From assembly GCA_027294815.1 (NCBI GenBank), contig JAPULP010000196.1:1-5190 (forward strand): a DNA stretch of 5,190 bases, read 5' to 3'. The translations under genes were made by a program, and so were the position numbers. This DNA is from Gemmatimonadota bacterium. GTDB taxonomy: Bacteria; Gemmatimonadota; Gemmatimonadetes; Gemmatimonadales; GWC2-71-9. The notes beneath the pieces were generated by a model. It made no database searches and was not told the DNA's origin. It was given only the letters and a program-made list of their open reading frames with translations. Each line of letters begins with the position of its first letter. Within the stretch, counting starts at the first letter, position 1. Positions 5,129 to 5,190 of the stretch are shown piece by piece.

Positions 5129-5190
5129 ATCTCACCCGGGAGACGGGAGACGTAGATGTGAGATGTGAGACGTGAGACGTGAGACGTGAG
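5129..5190. repeat. Tandem heptamer array GTGAGAC with an inverted copy
   Basis: Units in order are GGGAGAC (5138-5144), GGGAGAC (5145-5151), the shortened GTAGAT (5152-5157), GTGAGAT (5158-5164), three perfect GTGAGAC copies (5165-5185) and a partial GTGAG reaching the window edge. ATCTCAC at 5129-5135 is the exact reverse complement of GTGAGAT (5158-5164), so a stem could form around the first units. The array continues beyond the window. Confidence 0.9.

Overview
The window looks like chromosomal DNA of a high-GC, soil-type bacterium, most likely Gemmatimonadota, with Acidobacteriota as the alternative. The main reason is the central gene pair: a short PadR-family repressor whose stop codon overlaps the start of an approximately 890-residue duplicated MacB/FtsX-type ABC permease. 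This is the 'acidobacterial duplicated orphan permease' (ADOP) arrangement, which is strongly expanded in those two phyla. The assignment rests on recognising the protein families, not on a database search.

Layout from left to right. Positions 1-116 hold no gene, only two short tandem arrays (an 8-mer, GGCGGTAT, and a 7-mer, GGCTTAC). A small minus-strand gene (434 to 117) encodes a 105-residue protein with features reminiscent of an ADP-ribosyltransferase-like fold. The 242-bp divergent region (435-676) carries a candidate -10 for that gene, a strong G-quadruplex motif, a GC-rich inverted repeat, and a compact control region for the permease operon: two near-identical palindromes flanking a sigma70-like promoter, one overlapping the -35 and one the predicted transcription start. 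padR (677-1006) and the permease gene (1003-3663) follow as a translationally coupled pair. A 171-bp gap (3664-3834) contains a large perfect inverted repeat built from TCTAGAT-type heptamers, then a candidate promoter. The last gene (3835-5097) is a cytosolic GT-B (GT1-like) glycosyltransferase. The window ends in a further heptamer array, GTGAGAC.

How the parts work together. The PadR protein probably represses its own promoter and therefore the permease; the operator geometry fits promoter occlusion. The permease has no ATPase gene in the window, as is usual for this 'orphan' class. The glycosyltransferase has its own candidate promoter and no evident functional tie to the permease. The most unusual theme is that 7- or 8-bp tandem arrays of unrelated sequence lie immediately downstream of the stop codon of the three genes that end a transcription unit, in two cases reaching or forming the stop codon itself. 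The divergent promoter region has none.
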